Positions 19,354-30,149 of a stretch of 64,000 bases of DNA are shown piece by piece (positions within the stretch are counted from its first letter, which is position 1; each line of letters opens with the position of its first letter). Source of the stretch: Blattamonas nauphoetae (taxonomy: Eukaryota; Preaxostyla; Oxymonadida). A program made the translations under genes and the position numbers. The notes beneath the pieces are model-generated. The model had not been told where the DNA came from. It worked only from the letters and a program-made list of their open reading frames with translations, and did not search any database. The DNA is taken from positions 1 through 64,000 of the forward strand of contig JARBJD010000271.1 in assembly GCA_033064195.1 (NCBI GenBank). Direction: 5' to 3'.

Positions 19354-20250
19354 CTGTTTGCTGAAGGCCAACTTGAAGACGCGATCTCTCCGATGCAACT
19401 ATTCCATGGCCATCCTCGATGAGACTGTGGCGAACAGAGATTGGTTCAAGATCTGCCCCTGTCTCCGATTCCCTCGGATTCTGATGTCACAACATGATTG
19501 ATCAGTCTGGCTGGCTGTCTCGCCCACATCGATGTGATCTCGCCTGCTGACAACTGCAAATCGCGTTCTGTTCCACTTTTCTCCAGCGACAGGCTGATCT
19601 TTGTGGAATGCGGCCGTTTCTGCAGAATTGGATTGCGTTAGTATGGTGAAAGTGAGATCGTGAAAATGGAAGCTGCCGATTGCTTGGAAAGGAGTCACTG
19701 GGACTTGGATTGGGGAGCAGCTGTCTGGTTCGGTTGGGGCACTCCGAAACACGGTGCTTGGATGCGACAACATCGGGGTTGACTTCTTTGGGCGAACTGG
19801 ACTTTGAACGCGTGGCTGTGCGCAGGAGCAGATCTCCTCGACGCCTCAATCGCATCCGCGTTTGCCCTTCTCATCTCTGAACATCTGGCGAAGTTCATTC
19901 CCCAACTACTCCGAAAATGAGTGATGCGGAAACGAACTGTCGCATCAGTTCTGATCCATCTCCGAACTCACCTCTTTCTTGTCTCACAAGACTCCAACCA
20001 CATCCCTGCCATCACTCCTCTCACATCCACCCACTGTTCCTTCATCCGAATGATCCAACCACGAAAACTGTTCAGAGAAAGAATAAGGAAGAAGATGGAA
20101 TCCCTCGCCATCCCCTCTTCCTCCGACTCTCCCTCGTCGGCATCGACTCGTGTTGGTGTGGGCAGCATTGATTTGGCAGATGGGCTGACTGGAAGCATTT
20201 CAGATGAGCCCTCCTCTCGCCTTCCAACCCATCTTCCTGTCTCTTGATTG
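19354..20250 (+). repeat. Spacer module, type 2 (copy 2)
   Basis: Short form of the 15742-17755 module, lacking its middle. The opposite-strand 124-codon frame is at 19773-19399. The + strand frame ending 'SIDLADGLTGSISDEPSS' stops at 20247. The near-identical length of the opposite-strand frame in all three copies is either constraint or simply recent duplication. Confidence 0.55.
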
Positions 20251-20416
20251 ACAATTGATCTTCTTTAATATCATTTCAGTCGTGTTTCGTGACAGATGGT
20301 CCTGTTCATCACTTGATAACGTGGGAGTTGCAACTTTCTTTGTCATGAGTTATGATCGGGCCCTCAGATTCGTGTTTGGTTGTCAGATTCTCGATAAAGG
20401 GATTTCTAACTGAATA
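20251..20416 (+). promoter_or_regulatory. Conserved upstream segment of family genes
   Basis: These bases (TGACAATTGATCTTCTTTAA...GATGGTCCTGTTCATCA...GATCGGGCCCTCAGA...) recur upstream of the hairpin at 17755-17880 and, inverted, at 39600-39422 before copy G. They therefore occupy the promoter position of at least two family genes. No TATA or named element can be assigned. Confidence 0.4.
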
Positions 20417-22357
20417 ATGAATACATCCAAAGGTCTCTCTCTTCTTCTCCTCATTTTCATGTCATTGATTCAGCTTACTCTTCGTTCCTGAGGTGGAATC
20501 CACAAAACAGAATCACTGTTGGTTCTGCTGCCCTACCTTTCGTCTCTCTTGTTTCCATGATCACCGATGACTGTGACTTTGATGAGGAACTCGTCAGCAA
20601 GGCTTCAATATTCCTTTCATCGATCAATCAAATTTTCAGAAAATCAAATGACCAGTCACGGACAAAAGTAAGTGGTCACCCCTTCCTGCATTTATGAACA
20701 GATGATTTTTCACACTTTTTTCGTAAACACTTCACATCACTGAAAGACGGAACTTTTTCAAATATAAAACAAGAATAGTGTGGTGAAGTGGAAATCAAGA
20801 GATTTGACTGATGTGCCCTGGGAGGCACTTTTGATTGCGGATGTCACAATATGTCTCCTCTTCCAAGAAGAGGAGATGTGACCTGTATAGTCTGTTCCTC
20901 CACTGAGAGCTCTCAACTTCCACTCCTCGCAGAGATACTGGACGATCCGCGACGAAAAAGTGTGTTTTCTCTCTTCTTCATCCCTCTTCAGCCAGCTTTG
21001 GAAAGACATCAAACGCTCTCTCTGATGATGTTATTGAGTATTCTCACTTTCTCTCAATTGTAAAGACCTGCTGTAGAGAACATGAGATTCGCACATTTTC
21101 TCCCACATTTTTTCACACCACAATTGTCAGCTCTCGATCGAACAAGGAGAGAAAAAGCATTCTGACCACAAGTTAAAGAGGTTGGAAGAGTTGCACGGTT
21201 GTCAGAAGAGGGATGAAGAAGAGAGAAAACACACTTTTTCGTCGCGGATCGTCCAGTATCTCTGCGAGGAGTGGAAGTTGAGAGCTCTCAGTGGAGGAAC
21301 AGACTATACAGGTCACATCTCCTCTTCTTGGAAGAGGAGACATATTGTGACATCCGCAATCAAAAGTGCCTCCCAGGGCACATCAGTCAAATCTCTTGAT
21401 TTCCACTTCACCACACTATTCTTGTTTTATATTTGAAAAAGTTCCGTCTTTCAGTGATGTGAAGTGTTTACGAAAAAAGTGTGAAAAATCATCTGTTCAT
21501 AAATGCAGGAAGGGGTGACCACTTACTTTTGTCCGTGACTGGACGTCGTAGCACTTATGATGGCTTTTGGACAAGACTCCCCAGATCCCACTGCAGTGTT
21601 TGTAAATTCAATCACAATACTCTTATCTTCACCTCATCCATCGATTGTCAGGGATACTCTGTTCTTCGTTTCTGGCTGTCTCTCCATCTGTTCACCATCA
21701 ACCCGCCTGACTCTTGTCTCCTCCAAACTCTTTCCCAGAATCCTTTCCACACCTCGTCTGCGCGATCTTTCTGTGATCGATGATAAAGTAATCATGAACG
21801 ACATTATCGATGTTTTCAAAAAAGGTGTCTGGCTCTCCTCCACCGACAGTATTCAATCAACCTCCATCGCTTCCGACACTGACCCTGAATCAATCCGACA
21901 TCTGGTGCTGCATGAAGTGCTGATCCCAATCGAGCCATCTCTCGTCCAGATCAGTCGCAATCGTCACCTTCTGTAGTTGTTCGGTGAATGCAGAGACACT
22001 TTCAGATTACAATCCAAGATCTTTGATGCTAGTGCCTTCCACCAACCCTCACTGGATTTCATTTGTTCTTCTTGCATCCCAATGGCCTTCCAATCACTTC
22101 TCTCAAAAGTGGAGAATGAAGACTGTCATCAATTGATCATCTGGTTGATGTCCAGAAATATTCGCTATTGGAAGAAAGAAGGTGCGGAAACTGCGAGCAG
22201 AGGGAGAATAGTGTTGCAGACACTGGAACAGGAAGGGTTCAGAGATGAAATCGAAAAAAACACTGCACCACGACACGATTTTGAAAGGGGGGTGGTGGGT
22301 GAGATCGTATTCATTCGACGTCACGAACGATTTGGGAATGAACTCTCATTATCCTAG
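20417..22357 (+). pseudogene. 336-residue family, copy D (broken by a fold-back element)
   Basis: Exon 1 is 20417-20432 (ATGAATACATCCAAAG) and the intron is 20433-20473 (41 bp). Exon 2 begins AYSSFLRWNP and reads to codon GAC at 20652, where the 889-bp element is inserted. After it the frame resumes at 21545 as 'VVALMMAFGQDSPDPTAV', so removing the element and one copy of its 3-bp duplication restores the reading frame. A stop at 21974-21976 (in 'NRHLL*') and a one-base gain in the A-run near 22,252 ('EIEKNTAP') break it further. It is clearly non-functional. Confidence 0.85.
20653..21541. mobile_element. Fold-back DNA element, copy 1 (889 bp)
   Basis: The ends are CAGTCACGGACAAAAGTAAG and its inverse. 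The arms (about 20653-21010 and 21180-21541) are inverted copies of about 360 bases around a unique core of about 170. The 3-bp target duplication GAC is at 20650-20652 and 21542-21544. No transposase is encoded, so it is non-autonomous. Terminal CAGTCA(C/T)GGACAAAAGT is shared with three other elements in the window. Confidence 0.9.
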
Positions 22358-22442
22358 TTAGATGACACGTGACACGAAATGATTTCTGCCGCCCACATCC
22401 CACATTTCACACGATGTTCAGATGACATCACATGCTGACCCT

Positions 22443-22803
22443 TCAATGCTTCCCACTTGCTCTGTGTTGGCACTTTGGTGTGCTCCTTTCTTCATTTTCA
22501 TTCTCGTCTTTGACTCTTTCTTTTCGATTCGTTCTCTCCTCTTCTGTTTTCAGGGATTCTGATGGTTCTACTTCAACATCTCGCTGAATCTTGATGTATG
22601 ACAATATTTGTTGTGTCAGGGTGACAGAATGGACTTGTTTTACAGGCGATACTCTGAAAGACAACCTGATTTCATCGCTTCCGAAAACACTGTTCACACC
22701 CACCCAAACATGTCTGCTGTTTGCTCACAATTTGCTCACCGAGCTCCCTGATGGATTGTTCACGCTTCCAAACATGCATGCGTTGAATGTTTCGTTCAAC
22801 TCG
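22443..22803 (+). pseudogene. LRR gene, 5' fragment (cut by fold-back element)
   Basis: This matches the 5' part of the LRR gene at 38297-37142 on the other strand, for example 'LKDNLISSLPKTLFTPTQTC' and 'LLTELPDGLFTLPNMHALNV'. It ends inside 'FNS' at the element boundary, so the LRR region itself is lost. In this copy the frame reads through a codon that is TGA in the other copy, but it has its own stop upstream ('TSR*'). Confidence 0.75.
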
Positions 22804-23692
22804 CAGCCATGGACAAAAGTTTACGGGCACCCTGGTCTGAATTTATGAACAGGTGGTTTTTTCTCATTTTTTCAGAAACACTTCACAACAATGAAATACA
22901 GTCATTTTTGAAAAATAAAACCAATATAGTGTGGTGAAGTGAAAATCAAGATGGTTGACTGAGGTCTCTCCCAAGGCACTTCTGATTGCGGCCGTCGTAA
23001 TCCGTCTCCTCTTCCAAGGAGAGGAGACGTGATGAGTTGAGTAATGTCCTCCAGTGAAACTTGTCGTTTTTCACTCCTTGTCGAGATACTGTTCGGACTG
23101 TGACGAAAAAGTGTGTTTTCTATCTTCTTTATCTCTCTTCAGCCGTCCATGAAACTCTCCAAAACACTTTAACGTGTTCTAAGAATACTTGTTCTGTCCT
23201 CATTCGACTGAATACTAACTCACGTTGTGTGTACGAACTCTAGTGAAATTCTCCCAACTTCATTTTCACTACAGCTTGTCATAGATCTCGAGTCAAATCA
23301 AGAATCAACTGTGTCCCCGTCTGATAGAGCGTTTGGAAGAGTTTCATGGACGGCTGAAGAGAGATTAAGAAGATAGAAAACACACTTTTTCACCACAGTC
23401 CGAACAGTATCTCGACAAGGAGTGAAAAACGACAAGTTTCACTGGAAGATATTACTCAACTCATCACGTCTCCTCTCCTTGGAAGAGGAGACGGATTACG
23501 ACGGCCGCAATCAGAAGTGCCTTGGGAGAGACCTCAGTCAACCGTCTTGATTTTCACTTCACTACACTATATTGGTTTTATTTTTCAAAAATGACTACTT
23601 TTCATTGTTGTGAAGTGTTTCTGAAAAAATGAGAAAAAACCACCTGTTCATAAATGCAGACCTGGGTGCCCGTAAACTTTTGTCCGTGACTG
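22804..23692. mobile_element. Fold-back DNA element, copy 2 (889 bp)
   Basis: The ends are CAGCCATGGACAAAAGTTTA and CAGTCACGGACAAAAGTTTA (inverse). It is almost identical to the copy at 54355-55242. It has no target duplication: TCG is on the left and TTT on the right. The left flank is the LRR gene and the right flank is the middle of a 336-residue family gene. It therefore looks like the product of recombination between two copies. Confidence 0.9.
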
Positions 23693-24257
23693 TTTGATGA
23701 AGGCTATTGGACAAGACTCATCAAATCCCACTGCAGTGTTTGTGGATTCGATCACAATACTCTTATCTTCACCTCATCCATCGGTCTTCAGGGATACTCT
23801 GTCATTCATTCACTTTTTTTGTCGCGTTTGGTGTTCATATTCAACCAGCCTTGCCATTGTCTCCTCAACCATCATTCCCAGAATCCTTTCCACGCCCCCC
23901 TTGCGAGATCTTTCTGTGATCGATGATCAGACAATCCTGGACGACATTCTCACGATTTTCCAACGCATATTCGAGTTCTCCTTCAACACGATTCGGTCTC
24001 TCTCGATCACTCCACGCACAGACCCTGAATCAATCCGAGATGTGGTGCTGCATGAAATGTTGATCCCAATGGAACCATCTCTTGTCCAGATCTGGCACAA
24101 TCATCATCTTCTGTCGTGGAACAGGGAATGCAGAGGGACATTGAACTTGCTGGTCGAAATCTTTGATTTTAGTGCCTTTCACCAACCAACTCTGGATTTC
24201 CTTTGTTCTTCTCGCATCCCAATGGTCTTCCAATCACTCCTCTCAACAGTCGAACAT

Positions 24258-25355
24258 GTGCGAATCCATGATGACTTCGCACTATCCTCAAAAACGCACC
24301 AGATTGAGTCGTGACCAATAGAAGGAAGAGGAGATCACGTCTCATACCTTTCTTTTGCCATTTCATTCCTTGTTCGTTTCATTTCGCTCGCCCATTTCAG
24401 AAAATTGGTTTCGATTGCATCTTCTTTTGAGACCTTATCAATCGCAGAAAGTCAGTCTTCCACTAATAAATATCAGATTATGTCACCTTCTCATCAAATA
24501 TCTCACAAATTCAGCTCTCTCGTCGAATATTGGTTCGCAAGAAAAGGAAGTCCATTCTTTTATCCTGATCTCCAACAAGTAAACTAGTGATCAAACCAAA
24601 CACCACATCATCGGTGTTGACAACTCATTTCACACATTTTTTCGGACAATACACTCCTCAAACCAATCCGGTCAAAATCAGGCGATTTCTATCTTCAATC
24701 TCATCCAAAGGACATGGTCAATCAAACAATCGCACAAATCTTATCTGTTTTCAGGAATCGTCTCCCAACCTATGCCATTCTGGGTCAATCACAAGAGAAA
24801 CAGACTCCAATCGACAGTTCACTGCGATTCGCATTTAGACGGAACCAGAAATAGTTATCCAACTTGGTCGTGTTTGATCCCTTTTTATCAACATTTTCAG
24901 ACATGACAATAGTCAGTCGCCATTCAGTTCCCGTGTTTGCTTCGAACCATCTTTTGAAGTCGACCATATCCTTTGCGAGAATAAACTCGGGATGTTATAT
25001 CACTAAAAACAAGAACAAAGTCGAATAAGATTCTTTTGAATGACACACGAGACATTGGGAAGTCATTTTCTGCGATCTGATCCCATTGTCGGATATCACC
25101 GTGTTTTGGTTGTTTGTCCTTCAAGCTCCAGTTTCAGCATCAAAACATTCACTGTCTGATAATTTCCAGTTCAACAAAACAGAAACCTCACATGTTCGTA
25201 GATAATGACGACAGAAGAAAGTTGTGACCGTTTATCACTATAGAGCTCGTTAGAAGAGAAATTTAGATGCGTCGTATGATCTCACTTCTTATTTGGTTTT
25301 GTTGTCTGATTTATTTCAAAACATTCGAAAGTGTGTAGTCATCGTGGATTCGCAC
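24258..25355. mobile_element. TIR element of 1,098 bp with captured gene relic
   Basis: The TIRs are about 26 bp with a few mismatches, starting GTGCGAATCCATGATGACTT on the left and GTGCGAATCCACGATGACTA on the inverted right. The target duplication ACAT lies at 24254-24257 and 25356-25359. No transposase is recognised. It carries a worn GTPase-like gene on the - strand. A 4-bp duplication does not by itself define the superfamily. Confidence 0.75.
24784..25124 (-). pseudogene. Ras/Rab-like small GTPase relic inside the element
   Basis: The - strand reads 'GDIRQWDQIAENDFP', then 'FDFVLVFSDITS' and, after a frame change near 24,967, 'MVDFKRWFEANTG'. This order matches the switch-II to alpha-3 region of Rab/Ras proteins (WDTAGQE..F, ..LVFDIT..., F....W). 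The P-loop and the NKxD motif are not seen. It is a fragment with at least one frameshift, probably captured host sequence. Confidence 0.4.
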
Positions 25356-25602
25356 ACATGACTACACCAAGTTCTTCATCATCATGACCATGAATTTCAA
25401 TATCCTCAAATGGAAGGACTATAGAGCAAAAACTTGGTGCAGAGGGAGAATATTGTTGCAGACACTGGAACAGGAAGGGTTCAGAAATCATCTAGAACAA
25501 ACACTGCTTCACGATCACTCATCGGACAATGGACAGTTGGTGGGAGAGTATTCATTCCGGGTTCTTCTAACTTTGGGAATGAACTCTCGTCGGCCACGAT
25601 AA

Positions 25603-25800
25603 AGACCTTCTGGAAACTCAACTGTCATTCTCGATGTCCACTTCTGATTTCATCCTCAAATACTCCAACGAAAGTAAGCGCTAATTGTGCAAGCCATCAC
25701 TCTTCATTCCATGCACAGACAGGTGTGTTCGTCGCTCTTCTTCATTCTTCACTTCGAAGTCCTTTTCTTTCGTTTCGGCGCATCCTCAGCCGATCATAGC
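25603..25800 (+). repeat. 3' module, type 1 (copy 2)
   Basis: It follows copy E as the related copy follows A. It includes GCACAGACAGGTGTGTTCGT and the TTCACTTCGAAGTCCTTTTC block. It ends where pectin-lyase-type sequence begins, and is therefore the inner border of the + strand arm of the inverted duplication. Confidence 0.6.
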
Positions 25801-26636
25801 CGTGCAGTCGGTGAGTCGGTCTCTGATTGATTGTGTCCTTCAGCACATCTCTCACATCGATGGCGGAGAGTGTTCGTCTGAGTGTGTCTCGTCTTGTTGC
25901 TCAGAACCTGATCCTCTCACGCCCTGTCATCTCCATCCGATCCACTCAAGACCTCCCGCATTGGATGGATTCACTGTCCACTGGACATTCGACCATACTC
26001 TCCCAACCTCTCCCCTTCTCCCTCCCGCCCTGTCTCTCCCTCGCCGACTCAGTCTTTGATGGTGTCTCTCTTCGGATCGACGCGATGTAGGAAGACACCG
26101 TCGAGACAGGAAGTGTGTTGTTCGCCGATCTTTCTTTGCAGCTGAGCACGCTATCGATTCGTGGATGATCATTCTCGTCGTGTTCCACTGTCATCGTATC
26201 TGTTCCCGCTGAGTCTGAGCTTCTGTCTTCATTGGCTTGCGGTGATGGCTGTTTCAGTTTGGCTCTCCCGCTTCTCACTCTGATCGACTCGTCTTTCGTG
26301 AATTGCTCTTTCTCACTCGACCCAGCTTGTGTTGTCCCTCCCTCTGCTTCCCTCCTCGCGCTCACCTCCCACACACTCGCTGTTCGATTCCTTCCCTCGC
26401 AGAATATCACCACATTCGCCTCTCCTCTCTCCTCTGTGTTCGTCGACTCTCCGCTGCTGGTCAAGATTCTGTCGATCAACGAGGTCAACCATTCGTTCCT
26501 GTTCGACGACACGCTGAGGCAGTCCCCGCTTTCAAGCCAGCTGGAACTTGTTGGGGTGGAGATGGAAGCAGCAACACAACCACCATTAGCTCGTGCGCTG
26601 CATCTGAGGAATGTCGTGTCAGTGATTTTTGATTGA
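25801..26636 (+). pseudogene. Pectin-lyase-type surface protein, fragment
   Basis: Two stretches look coding: 25,827-26,090 ('RLSVSRLVAQNLILSRPVIS') and 26,232-26,636 ('FSLALPLLTLIDSSFVNCSF', 'SLLALTSHTLAVRFLPS', 'SSVFVDSPLLVKILSINEV'). Alternating short hydrophobic strands with S/T/N turns fit the right-handed beta-helix of large host surface proteins like the one at 51025-53703. They are separated by stops and a frame change and have no start, so this is a broken piece. Confidence 0.45.
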
Positions 26637-26649
26637 CATTTACTTTGTG

Positions 26650-27911
26650 ATGGAACTGGATTCTTCAAGCGCATGTATGGTGAAGTTAGTGATGGTGTTC
26701 ACGAAGATGAGGGTAATGCAGGCAGGGTTATCGATTGTTCACTTCGAATCTGATGTTCCAGTGAAATGTCAACTTGAGGTCAGCAGAGAAGTAAGAGTAG
26801 TCGTATTTCAGCATCCACCAGGACAGAGTTGCTCGTTTAGAATTGAAGAGGGCTGTTATCTGGATATTGTTGAGGTGAATTTGAATGAGGATTCGTTGAT
26901 CGAGACTCTGTTGGAATTCGTAATTGTTATGAGTGAAAACATCACTAGATCTTCTGAATCCTTGGAGGAGATGGTTAATTCGGATAATTCAGTCTTTCTG
27001 ACCTCATTAATATCGAGAAATGTCTGCGTCAAGTTAGTCACCGCGAAATGTCGGAACGAGAGGCTGTAAAGATATAGAAGTGTGAAAATGAGAAGCAAAC
27101 GAGGACATATTCTTAATAGTGAAGAATGGCGAGGCTGATTTTTCTGTTTCATTCAATTCGAGGGGGACATTGATAGTACCCGGATAAACCCGTTAAGTCG
27201 GATAAACCCGTTACCAACATACCCCACTTCACATTGAAACTTTTATTATGACGACTGATATGTTGTGCTTGAAAGAAAGTTATTGTTCGAATTCTGAAAT
27301 GATTTGTCCCCTGTTCAGATGTTTGATCGAGGTCAATGGGTCAGTTCAAATCGATGAATGACCAGCCACGACACCCTGTATGTGATGCTGAGTACAAAGA
27401 GGTCGCATCTCAATGTGCCATCCCTTGGACGCCTGGGAAGATATTGGCTAAGTTCCGAGCACATTTCGACTTACATTTTTCTCATTCCATTTCACAATCA
27501 TTCTTTCAACAGTGACTCCTGTTTTAAAAATAATGAAAAGAGTAATGAACGGGAAGTGGAAGGATAATTTTAGTGAAGAGGGGGGACTGCTATGCTCATG
27601 TGGAATGGTTAACGGGTTTATCCGCTCTAACGGGTTTGTCCGGGTACTATGAGAGCTGTGCGATTGAATTGGATGTGATGATCAAAGAGGATGAATTGTG
27701 TCTCAGTGATGGTTTGACAGATCATCCGACCCAAATTTGAGGAAGGAATAGGTGGAGAAATGAGAGACTGGACACTGCGTGATGGTTTGATCACCATTCT
27801 CACTTGACGACGTGACAAATTTAGATTAGTGAAAAAGATTATGAGAGGAAAATTGAATTGTGAGATGTATCCACGAAAAAACGCGAATTGGGAAGGTTTG
27901 GCTTGAAACAA
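26650..27911 (-). pseudogene. Second pectin-lyase-type relic, split by a small TIR element
   Basis: The - strand shows 'FLDINEVRKTELSELTISS' and 'LITITNSNRVSINESSFKF' (27,152-26,856), typical beta-helix turns. On the far side of the inserted element it shows 'SLISPPIPSSNLGRMICQ' and 'TETQFILFDHHIQFNRTAL' (27,800-27,650). Frames are broken in several places. It is convergent with the fragment at 25801-26636 and probably derives from another copy of the same family. Confidence 0.4.
27176..27647. mobile_element. Small TIR element with doublet ends (copy 1)
   Basis: The ends read GTACC followed by two tandem 18-bp units, CGGATAAACCCGTTAAGT and CGGATAAACCCGTTACCA. The right end is the inverse with few changes. 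TA flanks both sides (27174-27175, 27648-27649). No coding capacity. A second copy starts at 63872 with near-identical subterminal sequence. Confidence 0.85.
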
Positions 27912-27920
27912 TCAACGATC

Positions 27921-28012
27921 GATTTAGATCTGCGTGTATCCATTTGGATCTGCGCGTATCCTAAAAAAGGGATCTGCGCGTAGCGAAAATCGGATCTGCG
28001 CCTATACTAAAC
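27921..28012. repeat. Four tandem units GGATCTGCGCGTATCC
   Basis: Four degenerate copies at 20-24-base spacing: AGATCTGCGTGTATCC, GGATCTGCGCGTATCC, GGATCTGCGCGTAGCG and GGATCTGCGCCTATAC, all in the same orientation. A related triplet (GGACTGCCCGTAGTC type) occurs at 35618-35682. This may be the end of an element whose other end is worn away. Confidence 0.65.
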
Positions 28013-28139
28013 CTATCCACTTCTGTCACAAATTGGCCGATCGCACACCCGCAGAGACTTTGTCATGACACACAAGTCGGATTGTTCGTCCATTAGCAAG
28101 CCCATCTTTATTTATCCCAAATTCTTAAGCTCCCTTCGC

Positions 28140-28448
28140 TTTCTAACCTTCGCAGGCTGAGTCCGGAACTGCACGCTTCAAGCAATCACCGTTTGAGGAA
28201 TGAAGATCTTTCTCTCCAAGGGATCTCAGTTACACCAATTCCAGACCAGTTTGAAGAGGTGGCAGTATTGTTTGACGTCGTGAATCCACCTCGATCACTC
28301 AGCAACGTTGAGATACTCTTCGATGCAGATTTCTCGTTTGCCACGCTTCTGGAATCCTCACACATCAAGATTCGGAGTTCTGCCCGGTCGTTGGAGGACA
28401 TCTCACCCCATTTGTGGCAGATGGAGGCAGTGTGACTCTGATGGACAT
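28140..28448 (+). pseudogene. Pectin-lyase-type gene, left piece
   Basis: Coding-like frames 'LQGISVTPIPDQFEEVAVLF' and then 'TPFVADGGSVTLMDI' end exactly at the 5.46-kb element. The phrase 'DGGS.TL..' is typical of the beta-helix repeats of this protein type. The continuation lies at 33913 beyond the element. At least one frame change is present. Confidence 0.45.
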
Positions 28449-28659
28449 CAGTCATGGACAAAAGTGGTCGGCAGGAAAAATGACAAAGTCTGGTGTGACG
28501 AATTGGGAAGGAGTTCGATGCTGAAACTTCACATGTGTAGAGGTGACATGACATCGACAGGAATCGAGGTTGGTAGACTGGTCTACAGTTTGTGGGTGAG
28601 AAAGACGAACCTTTCTACTGTCGACATTTATGATGTTAAGCGGACGGACAGAGCAACCG

Positions 28660-29156
28660 ATCTTGAGGACAGAGGACAGAGGTCTTGTCCGATTTGGAAA
28701 TCCAGCTTGATATGCATTTATTTCGTCTGATTTCACCTTGTCTCTGCTCGTAAAACACTCTTTGTCTTCATTTTGCTCGGTATTTTGCCTGAGAATGCTT
28801 CAAAATGTCTGAAAAGATGATTTCAAAACCGACACTTTTGCATTGTCTTTTTCTGACACTATAGTGAACTTTATCATTCAAGATTCGTTCATCCCCATCT
28901 AAAATTGTTGAAAAGGACGTTAAAGTGCGTGAAAACCGATTTGGTGGCGAATCACGAGCTGGAGTGGTTCTGTCCTTCAAACTCCTAATTAGGAGTTTAG
29001 AGGACGATCGGCCCAAGAGAGGACAGAGTAGGACAAAATCGGACAGGCACCTTATATTCAAACTGGAACTTTCTCTCAATTAGTTCATCCAACTTCTGCA
29101 GCAATCTCAAAACAGGACAAATCGGACATGTCCTGTCCTGTCCTGTCCGATTGATC
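28660..29156. mobile_element. GGACAG-ended element inside the 5.46-kb element
   Basis: The left end reads GAGGACAGAGGACAGAGGTC then TTGTCCGATTTG. The right end, inverted, reads CGGACAGGACAGGACAGGAC then ATGTCCGATTTG. Further GGACA boxes lie near the right end (29,013-29,055). No gene. The termini resemble those at 59740-59889. Confidence 0.55.
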
Positions 29157-30149
29157 TGATCCTCACACCCATGTCAAGTTGTTCTCGTCCTCTCGATTCT
29201 TTCAGGCCCTCTCATCCCGCGAATTGAAGTCAGTACTCCATTCAACACGTCTCCTGTCTGGCAATGACTCAATTTTGCCTTCATTGAAACAAAATATGTG
29301 GAGATCTGCACGACTGTTCAAGCACTCACCTATTCTCTGTTCATGACTACAATCTCCTTTGATAAATGCCAATCTCACAATATTAGTTTGCCCTTCCGTC
29401 GTTTTTTCTATTTGATTCGTGTTTTTCTCTTCATTAGTCTGGAATTAGCGTCTGGTTCAAATCCAGATATGATCTAGACCGAAAGAAATGAGATATTGAA
29501 GATTCATCATATCAGCATACCTCTCCATTGTTTTCACACTCGTATTTTTCTATTTCTCATTATGGATATATCATAGATATCTTGATCACACTCCAATCTG
29601 AAACGTAGATCACGGGGGCGAGCTACCGAGTCGCTCACACAGCAGCTCCATCGAGAGAGCCTGTTGTTTGACTTGATTCCGTTCATATCACCTCATTTAT
29701 CTCACCCCTTCACCTCCCAAACTTACAGCTTCAATTCACTCGTCTTGTTGACCGATGTGGTTCTTTGCATCCTCACTGTATTCCTAAAAAATTTCCCCCA
29801 ATATCTGATCATAGCTCGCCTCACGATATCTCTACTCCTCTTCCTGTATTCCGACTTCCTGCCCTCGTTCATCACAGATCTGACCAACGTCTGATACACC
29901 GCAATATTTGCTGATGTTACAGTCTTTCATTTCATTGGAATGACAAGCTCATTCGTCTGCAATGACTAGACGTGGCTAAATTCCGACTTATAGACCATTT
30001 GGGGGTTCGCCTTTCTTGGCGTTCCCGTGAGAGTGCTCTACCTCTTTCGCATGAATATCTCACTCAAAATGGGCTGTCAAACCAAACGAACCCATTTGTG
30101 TCCCCCAAAACAAGTTTCCTGACGAGACATTGGCGATCCTATCCACGAC
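29157..30149. other. Mostly non-coding cargo
   Basis: One open stretch (29664-29894, 76 codons) is strongly hydrophobic ('LVLLTDVVLCILTVFLKNF') and could be a fragment of a membrane protein. The rest shows no gene. Confidence 0.3.

Larger units (their letters stand above)
23693..25602 (+). pseudogene. 336-residue family, copy E (5' part lost, element inserted)
   Basis: It begins in the middle of the family at 'LMKAIGQDSSNPTAVFVDS', directly at the fold-back end. It reads to 'LLSTVEHVRI' at about 24,257, where a 1.1-kb element is inserted. It resumes at 25,360 ('YTKFFIIMTMNFNILKWKDY') and ends with 'CRGRILLQTLEQEGF' and the normal C-terminus at 25602. Exon 1, the intron and about the first 85 residues are missing. 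Confidence 0.8.

Noticed and set aside
20758-21436. 84-codon frames on both strands of the fold-back element
   Set aside because: They are the same arm read twice in inverted orientation, with no codon bias and no family match. They are a by-product of the hairpin.
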